DNA of 64,000 nucleotides from Marispirochaeta sp. Lineage in GTDB: Bacteria; Spirochaetota; Spirochaetia; JC444; Marispirochaetaceae. Below are positions 36,016 through 44,906 of the stretch, piece after piece. Under the pieces are notes generated by a model. That model made no database searches and had not been told where the DNA came from. It saw nothing but the letters and a program-made list of their open reading frames with translations. The DNA lies in NCBI RefSeq assembly GCF_963668165.1, contig NZ_OY764209.1, positions 2,046,001-2,110,000 on the forward strand, read 5' to 3'. Within the stretch, counting starts at the first letter, position 1, and each line of letters starts with the position of its first letter. Both the position numbers and the translations under genes were made by a program.

Positions 36016-36816
36016 ATGGATTTACACGGTGTTCTGGAGAAGGTCAAAAGTTTGGCCCGCACGACGGGTGAGTATCAATTATCACATTTCCGTTTTCTTG
36101 ACCACGGAAGCGGCGATGCAAAGACGGAAATGGAATATGTCAGTCATGTTGATGTGCAGAGTGAACATATTCTGCGGGCCGGACTGCTGAAGATTATTCC
36201 GGAGGCGGATTTCTTCGGCGAAGAGACCCTTCAAACCCGGGGCACAGGGTACACCTGGGTTGTGGATCCCCTGGACGGGACAACAAATTTTCTTTCCGGC
36301 CTGGACCACTGGTCAATAAGTATAGCCCTGCTCTACGGGGATGAGATCCTGCTTTCTGTTATTATGAAGCCTTGCAGCGGAGAAACCTTCTGTGCAATAA
36401 GGAACCTGGGTGCTTACCATAACAACCAGCGTATGAAACAGGTTCCCAGGCTTCCCCTCGGACAGGCCCTGGTAGGGACGGGGTTTCCCTACAGATCACC
36501 TGATACCAGTGAGGCCTTCTTTTCCTGCGCCAGGGAGGTCCTCTACGCCAGCCGCGGTATCCGGCGTACCGGAAGCGCCGCCCTTGACCTGTGTTATGTT
36601 GCGGCAGGTTTTTTGCAGGCGTTTTTTGAGGTTGACCTTATGCCCTACGATGCGGCAGGGGCCCTTCTGTTTTTGCAGGAGACGGGCTGCGGATTCTCCG
36701 ATTTTTCCGGCAGGCTCTATTCTCTTTTCAGCTCCCGGGCTCTGGTAGCGGGTTTTCCTGGCTCATACGAAGAACTTCGGGAAATTTGCAGCCGTCATTA
36801 TGGAGATGAGTTTTAG
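36016..36816 (+). CDS. Inositol monophosphatase family protein
   Basis: A 266-residue Mg-dependent phosphatase of the IMPase/CysQ superfamily. Metal-binding motifs are FGEETL (about 71-76) and VDPLDGTTNF (about 87-96), with a later MPYDAAGALLF segment matching the W-D-x-A-(G/A) motif although Trp is Tyr here. It may dephosphorylate myo-inositol phosphate or a related compound; the substrate is uncertain. Its stop shares the four bases TTAG with the stop of the convergent DUF5680 gene. Confidence 0.88.
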   Translation: MDLHGVLEKVKSLARTTGEYQLSHFRFLDHGSGDAKTEMEYVSHVDVQSEHILRAGLLKIIPEADFFGEETLQTRGTGYTWVVDPLDGTTNFLSGLDHWSISIALLYGDEILLSVIMKPCSGETFCAIRNLGAYHNNQRMKQVPRLPLGQALVGTGFPYRSPDTSEAFFSCAREVLYASRGIRRTGSAALDLCYVAAGFLQAFFEVDLMPYDAAGALLFLQETGCGFSDFSGRLYSLFSSRALVAGFPGSYEELREICSRHYGDEF

Positions 36817-37256
36817 AGTATTCCTCCGTGGAAATACATCTCGTAGATTCGTGATCCGCCGAAGGTGACGTATTCCTCTCCCCTGAACTGCTCAAAAGCA
36901 CCAGTCCAGCTGCACTGGTATATAAAATCGCCTTCCTTGTAGCCGCTCATTCCCCTGTAGGGGTTTTGTTTGTCTATGCGGGACAGCGCCTTCCTCAGGA
37001 AATCAGGAAAATCCTCGGGGATGGCGTCCTCGAGCAGACAGCCGTAGTAGTTCATGCCCCAGACTTCACGGTTTTTTTTCCAGACAACTTCCTGACCAAG
37101 AAAACGTTCTGCCCCAAAAAAGGAATCCAGGTATCGTAAATCACCCTCCGAATAGTGGAGGTCCTTGGAGTTTTTCCGGGTGGACGAAACGGGTATCATG
37201 CCCGCGGCGTAACAATTCTCTTTGGCTTTGATCAAAAAGGGTATGATGGTCTCCAT
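36813..37256 (-). CDS. DUF5680-family protein
   Basis: A 147-residue soluble protein. LIKAKENCYA, LHYSEGDLRYLDSFFGAERFLG, WGMNYYGCLL, YKEGDFIYQC and YEMYFHGGIL match the layout of the DUF5680 family as I recall it. The family has no known function, but in some bacteria it is fused to an XRE-type DNA-binding domain. None is present here. CAGGAG before the ATG at 37256 rules out the longer in-frame start at 37334. It converges on the phosphatase gene with a 4-base overlap. Confidence 0.75.
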   Translation of the reverse strand: METIIPFLIKAKENCYAAGMIPVSSTRKNSKDLHYSEGDLRYLDSFFGAERFLGQEVVWKKNREVWGMNYYGCLLEDAIPEDFPDFLRKALSRIDKQNPYRGMSGYKEGDFIYQCSWTGAFEQFRGEEYVTFGGSRIYEMYFHGGIL

Positions 37257-37438
37257 TGTTGCTCCTGTTTTTCGGTCGCCATCGGACGGTTCCCGTCCTC
37301 CGGCTCCGTTCGGCCTGTTGCTAAGCTCCGGCACAGCTGCCGCTTAGCTTCTTTCATTATAGTCTTTTTTTGTATTTTTTCCAGATTAATTATGGAAAGA
37401 GCTGTACAGGACTGAGACTGCTTATTGGCGTCAGTTTA

Positions 37439-37467
37439 TGGACGAAGGGCGCAATCCGAAGTATACT
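37439..37467 (+). promoter_or_regulatory. Promoter of second DMT permease gene, leaderless arrangement
   Basis: TGGACG (37439-37444), 17 bases, TATACT (37462-37467), then 8 bases to the ATG at 37476. No Shine-Dalgarno precedes the start. Confidence 0.5.
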
Positions 37468-37475
37468 CCCGCGGT

Positions 37476-38384
37476 ATGAAAACAAGGGTAATGCGAAACG
37501 ATGCTCTGCTGCTGATGACCGCCATGATCTGGGGATTTGCCTTTGTGGCCCAGCGAGTAGGTATGAGGTTTATTGGTCCTTTTACCTATAACTCCGTGCG
37601 CTTTGCCCTGGGAGCAGTAAGCCTGCTGCCCCTTTTATACTGGCGGCGGAAGCGGGGTAAGCAGATCCGTTCTGCGGCCCGCCTGCGTTTGCGCGTAAGT
37701 CTGGCTGCCGGGGCTTTTTTATTCATTGCTGCTTCCTTGCAGCAGATTGGTATCGTGTATACCACTGCCGGTAAGGCGGGATTCATTACAACCCTCTACG
37801 TGGTCCTGGTGCCTCTCTTCGGAATCGCAGTACGCCGCGGTACGGGTGTCGCCGGATGGGTTGGCGTGGTCCTGGCTGTAAGCGGACTTTACCTTTTAAG
37901 TGTGCGGGAAGGCTTTTCCATCTCTCCCGGCGACCTGCTGGTCCTGGCCAGCGCTGTATTCTGGGCCCTGCACGTACTCCTGATTGATTTATACGGACGC
38001 TATGTAGATTCCATAGAGCTTTCCATCATCCAGTTTGCCTTCTGTTCCGTGTTATGTACTATTACGGCCCTTGCATTCGAGGCTCCGAGTGTTTCGGGAA
38101 TCCTTACCGCAGCTGTACCTATTTTATACGGAGGGCTTTTTTCAGTGGGAATTGCCTATACCCTGCAGGTGGTGGCGCAGAAGAACGCCCCGCCTTCCCA
38201 CGCGGCAATCCTGCTGAGTCTGGAAGGGGCTTTCGCTGCTTTGGGGGGATGGCTGCTTATTGGCGAAGTCCTGGACCCACGCTCCCTGGCGGGCTGTGTT
38301 CTGATGTTTGCAGGGATGCTGGCATCTCAATGGCAGGTTATAACCGGCTCCCCCGGGATACCGAAGGAGAGCAGGAGCGCCTAA
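37476..38384 (+). CDS. EamA/DMT-superfamily permease
   Basis: A 302-residue protein with about ten helices in two EamA repeats. Repeat 1 holds MIWGFAFVAQRVGM and FTYNSVRFALGAVSLLPL; repeat 2 ends with LLSLEGAFAALGGWLLIGEVL. The KAGFITTLYVVLVPLFG block between them is common in transporters of this branch. The substrate is unknown. A second ATG at 37491 is possible, but the promoter spacing favours 37476. It overlaps the convergent coiled-coil gene by 4 bases. Confidence 0.85.
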   Translation: MKTRVMRNDALLLMTAMIWGFAFVAQRVGMRFIGPFTYNSVRFALGAVSLLPLLYWRRKRGKQIRSAARLRLRVSLAAGAFLFIAASLQQIGIVYTTAGKAGFITTLYVVLVPLFGIAVRRGTGVAGWVGVVLAVSGLYLLSVREGFSISPGDLLVLASAVFWALHVLLIDLYGRYVDSIELSIIQFAFCSVLCTITALAFEAPSVSGILTAAVPILYGGLFSVGIAYTLQVVAQKNAPPSHAAILLSLEGAFAALGGWLLIGEVLDPRSLAGCVLMFAGMLASQWQVITGSPGIPKESRSA

Positions 38385-40696
38385 TCCTTCCGGGACAGAT
38401 CTCTGATTTTTTCTATGGCCCGCAGGACCAGTTCGTCGTCTCCGGCGTACTCCCGGGCTGCGGAGAAGACTTCTTCACGGGCACTCTGCTCGGCGGCTCT
38501 GACCTTGTTCTCCATTATTTCTGCGGTGTAGCGTTCCAGACCGGGAAAGATCTGTCTGACTGTCTGTTCGCGGTAAAAGCTGTTCAGCAGTTCTTCTGCC
38601 TGACGGTAATTCCCGGGATGGCTGCCGGAAAGCAGGGAATCGAATCTGGATTGATACCCCGCGTAGTTCCTGGCCAGGGCCGTGTAGCGTTCGTCTCCCT
38701 GACGTTGGGTAACCACATCGACCAGCTCGATTACAGCGGCGTTCAGATCTTCCTCAAGCTGCTGGCGCTGTACCTGGGAACGGGCAAGCCGTTCCTCTGT
38801 GCGGGCGAGGCTCTCTTCGGCGCTGCCGAGGCGTTCACTGAGCTCCCGAATACGTGAATCTTTTGCCTGCACATCCGCTTCATACTCCGCCCGCAGGGAG
38901 GCGGCTGCTTCTGCGGAGACTCCCGCAGGCGTGCTGCGCAGTTCCCGGATCTCCTGTTCCAGAGCGGCAATGGCCGCCTGGTATTCCGCCGCCTGTTCCT
39001 GCTCGGTTTCAAGAATCTCCCGTCCTCCTGCGATCAGGCTGCGTTCTTCCTGCAGGGCTGATTCAAGCTCCTGGATCCTCTGGTTTCTCTGATCGAGCTC
39101 ACTTTCGAGGGATTCCACGCGATTCAGCGCCGATGCAAGACTCCCCGCTATCTCCTCTTCCGAGGCCAGGGAAATTTCTGTCAATTCCAGGATGCGCGCT
39201 TCGTAGCTCTGCCGCAGTTCTTCCACCGTCTCTCCATGCTCTGCAGCCAGAACAGACCCGGTCCTTTGACTGACCGCCTCTTCCAGAAGGTTCAGGCTTT
39301 GTTGAATGGTCTCATCGTTATCCCGGGCAACAACCGAGGCGGCAGCGCGATAGGCCTGGATCGCTCCTTCCGTATCTCCCTCCCTCAGCAGGGCTTCTCC
39401 CCGTGCCAGGTTTTCCAGGGCCTCGGAACGGCGCTGCCGGGACTCCAGGTCTTCGATCCGTGTCACCGCTGAGCGTATCGAGGGGAGGGCTGCTATGGCT
39501 TCCTGAAAATGGCCCCGGGCCTCCTCCTCGCGGCCAGCGGAAAGAGCTGTTTCTCCAAGGGCGATGAGTTCCCGGGCGTTAAAGAGACGCTGAGCAGCGT
39601 CAACAAGATCGCCTGTGTCAGCTGATTCTGCATTCAGCCCGGTTCTTATCTCATCCCGCAGGGTTGCAAGCACAAAACGCTCCACCTCCCGGCGCTTCGC
39701 GATTCTGGGAAGATCGTCTATTCGGGGGTCCTCAAGCAGGTTTTGCAGGGTATCGATCTGTGCCAGGGCCTGTTCATACTCCCCGTTCCGCATTCTTGTC
39801 ATTATTGTCTGGTAGGAGGCGAGTATCTGGTCACTCAGAAGGTTTTCTGTCTCCTGCCGTCGGGCCATCTCTTGCAGGCGTATCTGAGCAGCGGAGGATG
39901 CTTCCACCAGGGCCTGACGGTCAGACTCGTAGCGTTCGGCGAGCCGGGTTTCCCTTTCTGCTGCTTCCTGCAGGATTGCTTCCCGCTCCTCATTGGCTTC
40001 ATCAAGAATCTGACGGGCCGCAGCCTGGGCCCGCAGCAGCTCTGCTTCCCGGACCTGCAGTTCCGCCTGGCTTTGTACACGGAATTCTTCCAGTCGGCGC
40101 TGCAGTTCCTGCTGCTTCTGTATTTCGAACTCCCGCAGTCGGTTTTCCAGTTCCAGCGGGGTTATATCCAGGGCCTGCAGTCTGCTCCGTTCGGCTGTAA
40201 GTTCCTGTTCAAGTTCGGCACGCAGTTCAGCTTCCCGCAGCTGCAGAGCGGTTTCAAAATCGGTTTGCAGGGTCCTGGTTTGGGTCTCGATGCGGTCCAG
40301 CTCGTCCTGGATGCGGCTGATCTCCTCTTCTTTTTTCGCGATCTGCTCCGCGGATTCCCGTTTTAATTCTTCCAGGAGCCTGCCCTCGGCACCTGCCACG
40401 GAATGTACCTGGGTCGACATGGTCTCCTGCCGGGCTTCAAAGAAGCGGGTGGAGTAGTAAAAAACAGAGCCCACTGCGGCGATCGCCAGCAGATTAATTA
40501 ATATGGGAAGAAGGACCCCGCTTTTCTGGGGCGTAATACGAAACAGGTCGTCGCTTACGGTAATGCGGTTCTTTCGTACAACATCTTCTATGTCCGCGAG
40601 GATTTCCTGTCGGTCCTCTTCGGAAATCGAAGTCTCCTCTGTGAGTAACTCATCATAGACTTCCGGTTCTGCGATCGTCGGATCGGGGCTGGCCAT
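38381..40696 (-). CDS. Membrane-anchored long coiled-coil protein
   Basis: A 771-residue protein of unrecognised family. An acidic cytoplasmic N-terminus of about 58 residues precedes one membrane helix (LLPILINLLAIAAVGSVFYY, about 62-82). The rest is mostly heptad-rich coiled coil full of E, Q, R and A. A middle section (about 300-440), with NGEYEQALAQIDTL, AGREEEARGHFQEAI and REGDTEGAIQAYRAA, looks like TPR-type helical repeats. It may be a structural or scaffold protein of the cell envelope; no function can be given. GGAG sits before ATG 40696; GTG 40702 is the longer alternative. Confidence 0.7.
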   Translation of the reverse strand: MASPDPTIAEPEVYDELLTEETSISEEDRQEILADIEDVVRKNRITVSDDLFRITPQKSGVLLPILINLLAIAAVGSVFYYSTRFFEARQETMSTQVHSVAGAEGRLLEELKRESAEQIAKKEEEISRIQDELDRIETQTRTLQTDFETALQLREAELRAELEQELTAERSRLQALDITPLELENRLREFEIQKQQELQRRLEEFRVQSQAELQVREAELLRAQAAARQILDEANEEREAILQEAAERETRLAERYESDRQALVEASSAAQIRLQEMARRQETENLLSDQILASYQTIMTRMRNGEYEQALAQIDTLQNLLEDPRIDDLPRIAKRREVERFVLATLRDEIRTGLNAESADTGDLVDAAQRLFNARELIALGETALSAGREEEARGHFQEAIAALPSIRSAVTRIEDLESRQRRSEALENLARGEALLREGDTEGAIQAYRAAASVVARDNDETIQQSLNLLEEAVSQRTGSVLAAEHGETVEELRQSYEARILELTEISLASEEEIAGSLASALNRVESLESELDQRNQRIQELESALQEERSLIAGGREILETEQEQAAEYQAAIAALEQEIRELRSTPAGVSAEAAASLRAEYEADVQAKDSRIRELSERLGSAEESLARTEERLARSQVQRQQLEEDLNAAVIELVDVVTQRQGDERYTALARNYAGYQSRFDSLLSGSHPGNYRQAEELLNSFYREQTVRQIFPGLERYTAEIMENKVRAAEQSAREEVFSAAREYAGDDELVLRAIEKIRDLSRKD

Positions 40697-40832
40697 TCTC
40701 ACTCCATCGGTATGAACAGTTTTCCGATTCTAGTATCGGCAGGGCCGGCCCTTAGTGTAAAGCTTTTTTTCTTTTTCCGGCATTAAGTAGAGCATCTGGA
40801 AAGCCGATGCTGTAAGCGTAGGTATATTAAAG

Positions 40833-42500
40833 GTGAGTATTCGCACAAAAATCGTACTTGTTGTCGTGCCTCTTCTGGTCGCTGCCCTCCTTATCAGCGG
40901 CACGATTAGTTCATACTCTGCCCGCAGCGGTATGACCCGTATTGCCATGTCTTCCCTGGGGTTCAAGGCCCAGGAACTGAACAAATACATGGAGAGTCAG
41001 TGGAATCTCCTGGTTACGAATGAGCTCTCCGAGGAAGAAGAGTATGTAGCGGTGGCAAATTCCGCCATGGAGGCCTACGCCGAATCGGTGATTCGGACCC
41101 CGACGGAGCTGATTCTCGCGGTTTCCTACGAGGGTGATCCTGTTCTTGAGCTGGCCACAGATGAAGTCCTGTTCACCTCCGCTGATCGTGAGGAGTTTCA
41201 GCGTTTGATCAGCGCAGATTCCGCCGGCTGGATCGAATTCTCCCTGAACGGTGCTTCCAGAGTGGGGCACGCCTTTCGCTTTACACCTTTTCAGTGGTTT
41301 GTAGTGGTCTCCGAAGACGAAGCGGCCTTTTACCGCGAGGTGCGGGAGATCCTGGTCCGCAACGCCTATGTACTGGGCGGAGCGATTATTCTTTCCCTGG
41401 TTATGCTGCTCTTTTTCGCCGGGATCCTTACCGGTCCTTTGCGCCGGGTTGTCTCCACCATGCGGGGAATTATCTCCAGCAACGATCTTTCCGCCAGGGT
41501 CGCCGTTGAATACAAAGATGAGATCGGTGATCTGGCCCACACCTTCAACATCATGGTGGAGGAGCTGCAGAAGGCCTATAACCAGATTAAGGGCTTTGCC
41601 TTCAAGGCGGTACTGGCTCAGAAGAACGAACACAAGATTCGCAACATTTTTCAGAAATATGTGCCCAAGGACGTAATCGATTCCCTCTTTTCCAATCCCG
41701 AGTCCATGCTGGTAGGGGAAAACCGTGTGCTGGCAGTGCTTTTTTCCGATATTCGTTCCTTTACCACAATTTCGGAAGGCTATATGCCCGATGAACTGGT
41801 AAACGCCCTGAACGCTTACTTTGAGATCATGGTGGACATTATCATGGACCATGGCGGGATTATCGATAAGTATATCGGGGATGCGATCATGGCCTTCTTC
41901 GGCGCTCCGGTAAAGCACAAAAACGATGCCCTGAACGCGGTGGCGGTGGCCCTGAAAATGCAGGAGGCCCTGAAGGAGTTCAACCGCGCCCAGGAGGAGA
42001 AGGGCAAACCGAAGTTTATAACCGGGATCGGCATTAACTACGGTGTGGTAACCGTTGGAAATATCGGCAGCCAGAAGAAAATGGACTACACCGTAATCGG
42101 CGATATGGTAAACCTCGGTTCCCGTTTAGAGGGACTTACCAAACCCTACAAGCAGGAGATCATCTTTTCCGAAAGTGTTTACCGCAAGGTCAAGGATACC
42201 TACCCTTGTCGCCTGGTAGACAAGGTCCAGGTTAAGGGTAAAACGATCGGGGAGAACATCTACACAGTCTTCGAAAAAAACCTTAACTCCAAACAGGAGC
42301 AGTTGCTGCGTATTCATCATGCCGCCATGTCCCGCTACTACCGGCAGGATTTCTCCGGCGCCCGGCAGTATTTTGAGGCACTAGTGCGGCTTGAACCTTC
42401 TGATTATCTGGCATCAATGTACATGGAGCGCTGCGACCGTTACCTGAAGGATCCACCCCCGGAAAACTGGAACAGGGTGGAGATCATGACCTCGAAGTAG
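40833..42500 (+). CDS. Membrane adenylate/guanylate cyclase (class III) with HAMP
   Basis: A 555-residue protein. TM1 (about 7-28) and TM2 (about 172-195) enclose a periplasmic sensor. A HAMP domain (about 195-250) is followed by a class III cyclase domain (about 290-430). The metal-binding Asp residues lie in VLFSDIRSFTTIS and KYIGDAIMAFFG; MDYTVIGDMVNLGSRLEG is the conserved C-terminal block. A helical tail with a TPR-like HHAAMSRYYRQDFSGA segment ends it. It should make cAMP or cGMP in response to an outside signal. GTG start, no clear ribosome site. A CRP-like operator lies upstream of ndh elsewhere in the window. Confidence 0.88.
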   Translation: MSIRTKIVLVVVPLLVAALLISGTISSYSARSGMTRIAMSSLGFKAQELNKYMESQWNLLVTNELSEEEEYVAVANSAMEAYAESVIRTPTELILAVSYEGDPVLELATDEVLFTSADREEFQRLISADSAGWIEFSLNGASRVGHAFRFTPFQWFVVVSEDEAAFYREVREILVRNAYVLGGAIILSLVMLLFFAGILTGPLRRVVSTMRGIISSNDLSARVAVEYKDEIGDLAHTFNIMVEELQKAYNQIKGFAFKAVLAQKNEHKIRNIFQKYVPKDVIDSLFSNPESMLVGENRVLAVLFSDIRSFTTISEGYMPDELVNALNAYFEIMVDIIMDHGGIIDKYIGDAIMAFFGAPVKHKNDALNAVAVALKMQEALKEFNRAQEEKGKPKFITGIGINYGVVTVGNIGSQKKMDYTVIGDMVNLGSRLEGLTKPYKQEIIFSESVYRKVKDTYPCRLVDKVQVKGKTIGENIYTVFEKNLNSKQEQLLRIHHAAMSRYYRQDFSGARQYFEALVRLEPSDYLASMYMERCDRYLKDPPPENWNRVEIMTSK

Positions 42501-42512
42501 TCTTCAAACTAA

Positions 42513-42872
42513 TTACCTGGAGGTTTCTGTTTTCACCACCCGGTTATTTCCATCCACATGGACGATCCGCGCTTTGAAACCGTCGAGTTCCGCTTCCTCC
42601 AGGTCGGCATAGGCGGCAATGATCACCAGATCGCCGGTCTCTATCAGACGCGCGGCGGCACCGTTCAGGGTCACTTCTCCGTCTCCGCCTGCAATAACAT
42701 AGGTGCTCAGGCGGGCGCCGTTGGTGATGTCCAGAACATCAACCTTTTGGTACTCGCGTAATCCAGCAGCAGCGATAAGCTTTGAGTCAATGGAAATCGA
42801 TCCAATATAATCGGGATCAGCACCGGTTACCAGCGCCCGGTGTATTTTTGAAGTGAGCATTTCAATTGTCAT
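42513..42872 (-). CDS. panD: Aspartate 1-decarboxylase
   Basis: A 119-residue pyruvoyl enzyme that makes beta-alanine for pantothenate. The self-cleavage site is G24-S25 in DYIGSISID; the new Ser becomes the pyruvoyl group. MLTSKIHRALVTGAD and NGAAARL are further PanD blocks. Length is normal for an intact proenzyme. It is the last gene of the pantothenate/CoA operon, overlapping coaX by 4 bases, and ends 12 bases from the convergent cyclase stop. Confidence 0.95.
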   Translation of the reverse strand: MTIEMLTSKIHRALVTGADPDYIGSISIDSKLIAAAGLREYQKVDVLDITNGARLSTYVIAGGDGEVTLNGAAARLIETGDLVIIAAYADLEEAELDGFKARIVHVDGNNRVVKTETSR

Positions 42873-43639
42873 TTTCCTGTCTCCAAAGCTGCCCGCAGTC
42901 CTTCCAGGACCAGGTAGGGGTGATACATATCGTAGAGGTTTTCGTCCTTATAGAGTTCAGCAGCGCCGCCAGCGGCGACACAATACCAGGGGACATTGGG
43001 AAAATACTCATTGGCCAGCTTGTTGCGGAGCTCCCTGATTGCCCCCAGTAGCCCGATGTAGATACCGCCGCGCAGGCAGGCAGCTGTGCTGCGCCCCGCA
43101 GTAGCTCTCGGCGGGCGTATGTATATGTGTTCCAATCGGGAGGTTCGCTGTTCAAGGCAGGTGGCCATCAATCCGGCTCCAGGAAGAATAGCACCGCCAT
43201 GATGGACTCTCCGATGGGTAAGAACATCAAGTGTAGTGGCGGTGCCGCAGTCGATTACGATCAGGTTTCTGCATGGATATCGCTGCGCCGCGCCGATCAT
43301 TCCCGCCAGTCTGTCGGTCCCCAGCTGGGCGGGGTCAATATAGCGCGAGACGATGCCGTGATCGCAGCTATAATCGAAAACCTCGGGGCTTTTTTTAAAG
43401 CAGGAACGGCAGGCTGATTCTATATGCTCGTTGATTTCTCCGACAACCGAACAGTACATGCAGCGACGTACCTGTGCGACATCGATGCCGCCATGGGTCA
43501 ACGCTTCCAGGAGATACCCGCTTAGGCATATGCTGCTGTCGATTGCGGCTGTCGGAATGGAAAATGTGGTTAGCAGGGTGGGACCACTGAATATGCCGCA
43601 GGCGATACTGCTGTTTCCCGCGTCGATAGTGAGTATCAC
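42869..43639 (-). CDS. coaX: Type III pantothenate kinase (biosynthetic operon copy)
   Basis: A 256-residue CoaX. LTIDAGNSSIACGIF is the phosphate motif, LGTDRLAGMIGAAQ carries the conserved Asp-Arg of the pantothenate site, and VIDCGTATTLDVL follows. HHGGAILPGAGL and CLRGGIYIGLLGAI are also family blocks. It phosphorylates the pantothenate made by PanC. The start is GTG at 43639, overlapping coaB by 4 bases; the long in-frame extension to 43921 is coaB DNA read in another frame. It differs clearly from the ECF-operon CoaX, so it is not a recent duplicate. Confidence 0.93.
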   Translation of the reverse strand: MILTIDAGNSSIACGIFSGPTLLTTFSIPTAAIDSSICLSGYLLEALTHGGIDVAQVRRCMYCSVVGEINEHIESACRSCFKKSPEVFDYSCDHGIVSRYIDPAQLGTDRLAGMIGAAQRYPCRNLIVIDCGTATTLDVLTHRRVHHGGAILPGAGLMATCLEQRTSRLEHIYIRPPRATAGRSTAACLRGGIYIGLLGAIRELRNKLANEYFPNVPWYCVAAGGAAELYKDENLYDMYHPYLVLEGLRAALETGK

Positions 43640-44340
43640 CGTCCGTCGTCCTGTAATGCTGCGCAAGGTTTTATCTGGCACACCAGCTTGTACAGTGTCC
43701 GAGCCAGCTCCTCTTTGGTTTCGGTTCGTGCAATGCACCCTCCACGGTACCAGACGGCAGCCTTGTGGGCGGCGGTGCTTATTTGTGAGTAGTCGTTGTG
43801 GACTACCATATCGGCAACGCTTCGCCGCATCAATTCCATGATTTCTCTTTCCTGGGCTGGTCCGTCGGCTGTATCGGTCAGCTTGAAAGCAACCACCAGA
43901 ATGTTCGGGTTCGACGACCACTCTTTTACAGAGTCAATCAGCTTTGGGGTTGCCTCCATGGTCAGCGAGACCTTCCGTCCGGAAGGAATCTTCCCCTTTC
44001 GGTCCGCTGTAACGGGGCAGCCGTCGACGTTGATTGTTTTTACCGCGTAATCGCTTACCGCCGCCAGATGGACAACGACATCGAAAGACTTCTTCTCACG
44101 AAGCTGCTCCCTCAACGCAGCAGCGAGGTCGGCAAAACTTTTATACGGCCGCTTTTCGATTTCAAGATCCTCCAGCGGTGAAAGATCGGCGCGTTTGCTG
44201 TGCAGCAGGCAGACATGGTGAGAGTTTTCTGCAAAGACCTTGGCGATAGTTGCGCCGGTTACGCCGGTTGAGCTGTTGGTGATGCTCCGGATGCGGTCTA
44301 TCGGTTCTTCGGTTCCCCCCGCTGTAATAAGAATTCTCAT
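43636..44340 (-). CDS. coaB: Phosphopantothenate-cysteine ligase domain protein (CoaB)
   Basis: A 234-residue stand-alone CoaB. ILITAGGTEEPIDRIRSITNSSTG is the start of the DFP family's nucleotide-binding half (quoted here in part: TAGGTEEPIDRIRSITN). VVHLAAVSDYAV and KIPSG are the Asn/Lys-type active-site blocks, with the usual Asn of AAVADY-like loops replaced by Ser. It joins cysteine to 4'-phosphopantothenate. In most bacteria this is fused to CoaC; here CoaC is a separate upstream gene overlapping by 4 bases. Confidence 0.9.
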   Translation of the reverse strand: MRILITAGGTEEPIDRIRSITNSSTGVTGATIAKVFAENSHHVCLLHSKRADLSPLEDLEIEKRPYKSFADLAAALREQLREKKSFDVVVHLAAVSDYAVKTINVDGCPVTADRKGKIPSGRKVSLTMEATPKLIDSVKEWSSNPNILVVAFKLTDTADGPAQEREIMELMRRSVADMVVHNDYSQISTAAHKAAVWYRGGCIARTETKEELARTLYKLVCQIKPCAALQDDGR

Positions 44341-44906
44341 GCAAACTCCTCTTTGATCAAAACAACGGCTGCTTCCGGTTCCAGCAGCCGTCCTGGGCCT
44401 TTGGATCCACAGGCCATTCGACCCTTGCCTGTCGGCAGTACCCGGCATCCCCAGTCTGCGAGCTTCTCGAGAGCCTCCCGTATCGCCGGGTGGGCGAACA
44501 TATTGCTGTTCATGGCAGGGGCTATCCACCACGGTTTGCGGAAATTATTGGCCAGGAACAATGCTCCTATCAGGTCGTCGGCAACGCCGGCGGCCAGGCG
44601 GGTTACGCGGGAGGCGGTGGCGGGATACATAAGCAGGAGATCGGCGCTCTCGGCAAGCCGTATATGGTCCAGGGCGCGACCAGGTTCGAACATTCCGTTC
44701 AGAACCAGATTGCCGGTCAGTCCCTCCAGCGTGGAATCACCAAGAAACTGTCCTGCAGCTTCGGTTCTTACGCACTGGACGGAAAAACCGCTTTGCACCA
44801 GGAGTGAGGCCAGTTCCGCCGCCTTATAGGCCGCAATTGAGCCGGAGATCATCAGCAGAACGCGCGCAGCGGCCGGGTTTGTGTCAGTTTGCCGGGACAT
44901 TGTCAA
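44337..44906 (-). CDS. coaC: Phosphopantothenoylcysteine decarboxylase (CoaC), separate subunit
   Basis: A 189-residue flavoprotein of the HFCD family. ISGSIAAYKAAELASLLVQ is the FMN-binding start, and MLSISGS-like MISGS is followed by the Cys/His region. APAMNSNMF is the PxMNxxMW-type substrate motif with Trp replaced by Phe. CGSKGPGRLLEP contains the catalytic Cys segment. It decarboxylates phosphopantothenoylcysteine to 4'-phosphopantetheine. It starts inside the end of panC and overlaps coaB. Confidence 0.9.
   Translation of the reverse strand: MTMSRQTDTNPAAARVLLMISGSIAAYKAAELASLLVQSGFSVQCVRTEAAGQFLGDSTLEGLTGNLVLNGMFEPGRALDHIRLAESADLLLMYPATASRVTRLAAGVADDLIGALFLANNFRKPWWIAPAMNSNMFAHPAIREALEKLADWGCRVLPTGKGRMACGSKGPGRLLEPEAAVVLIKEEFA

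Noticed and set aside
43640-43921. N-terminal extension of the coaX frame to 43921
   Set aside because: This part is coaB read in another frame. The CoaX domain begins exactly at the GTG at 43639.
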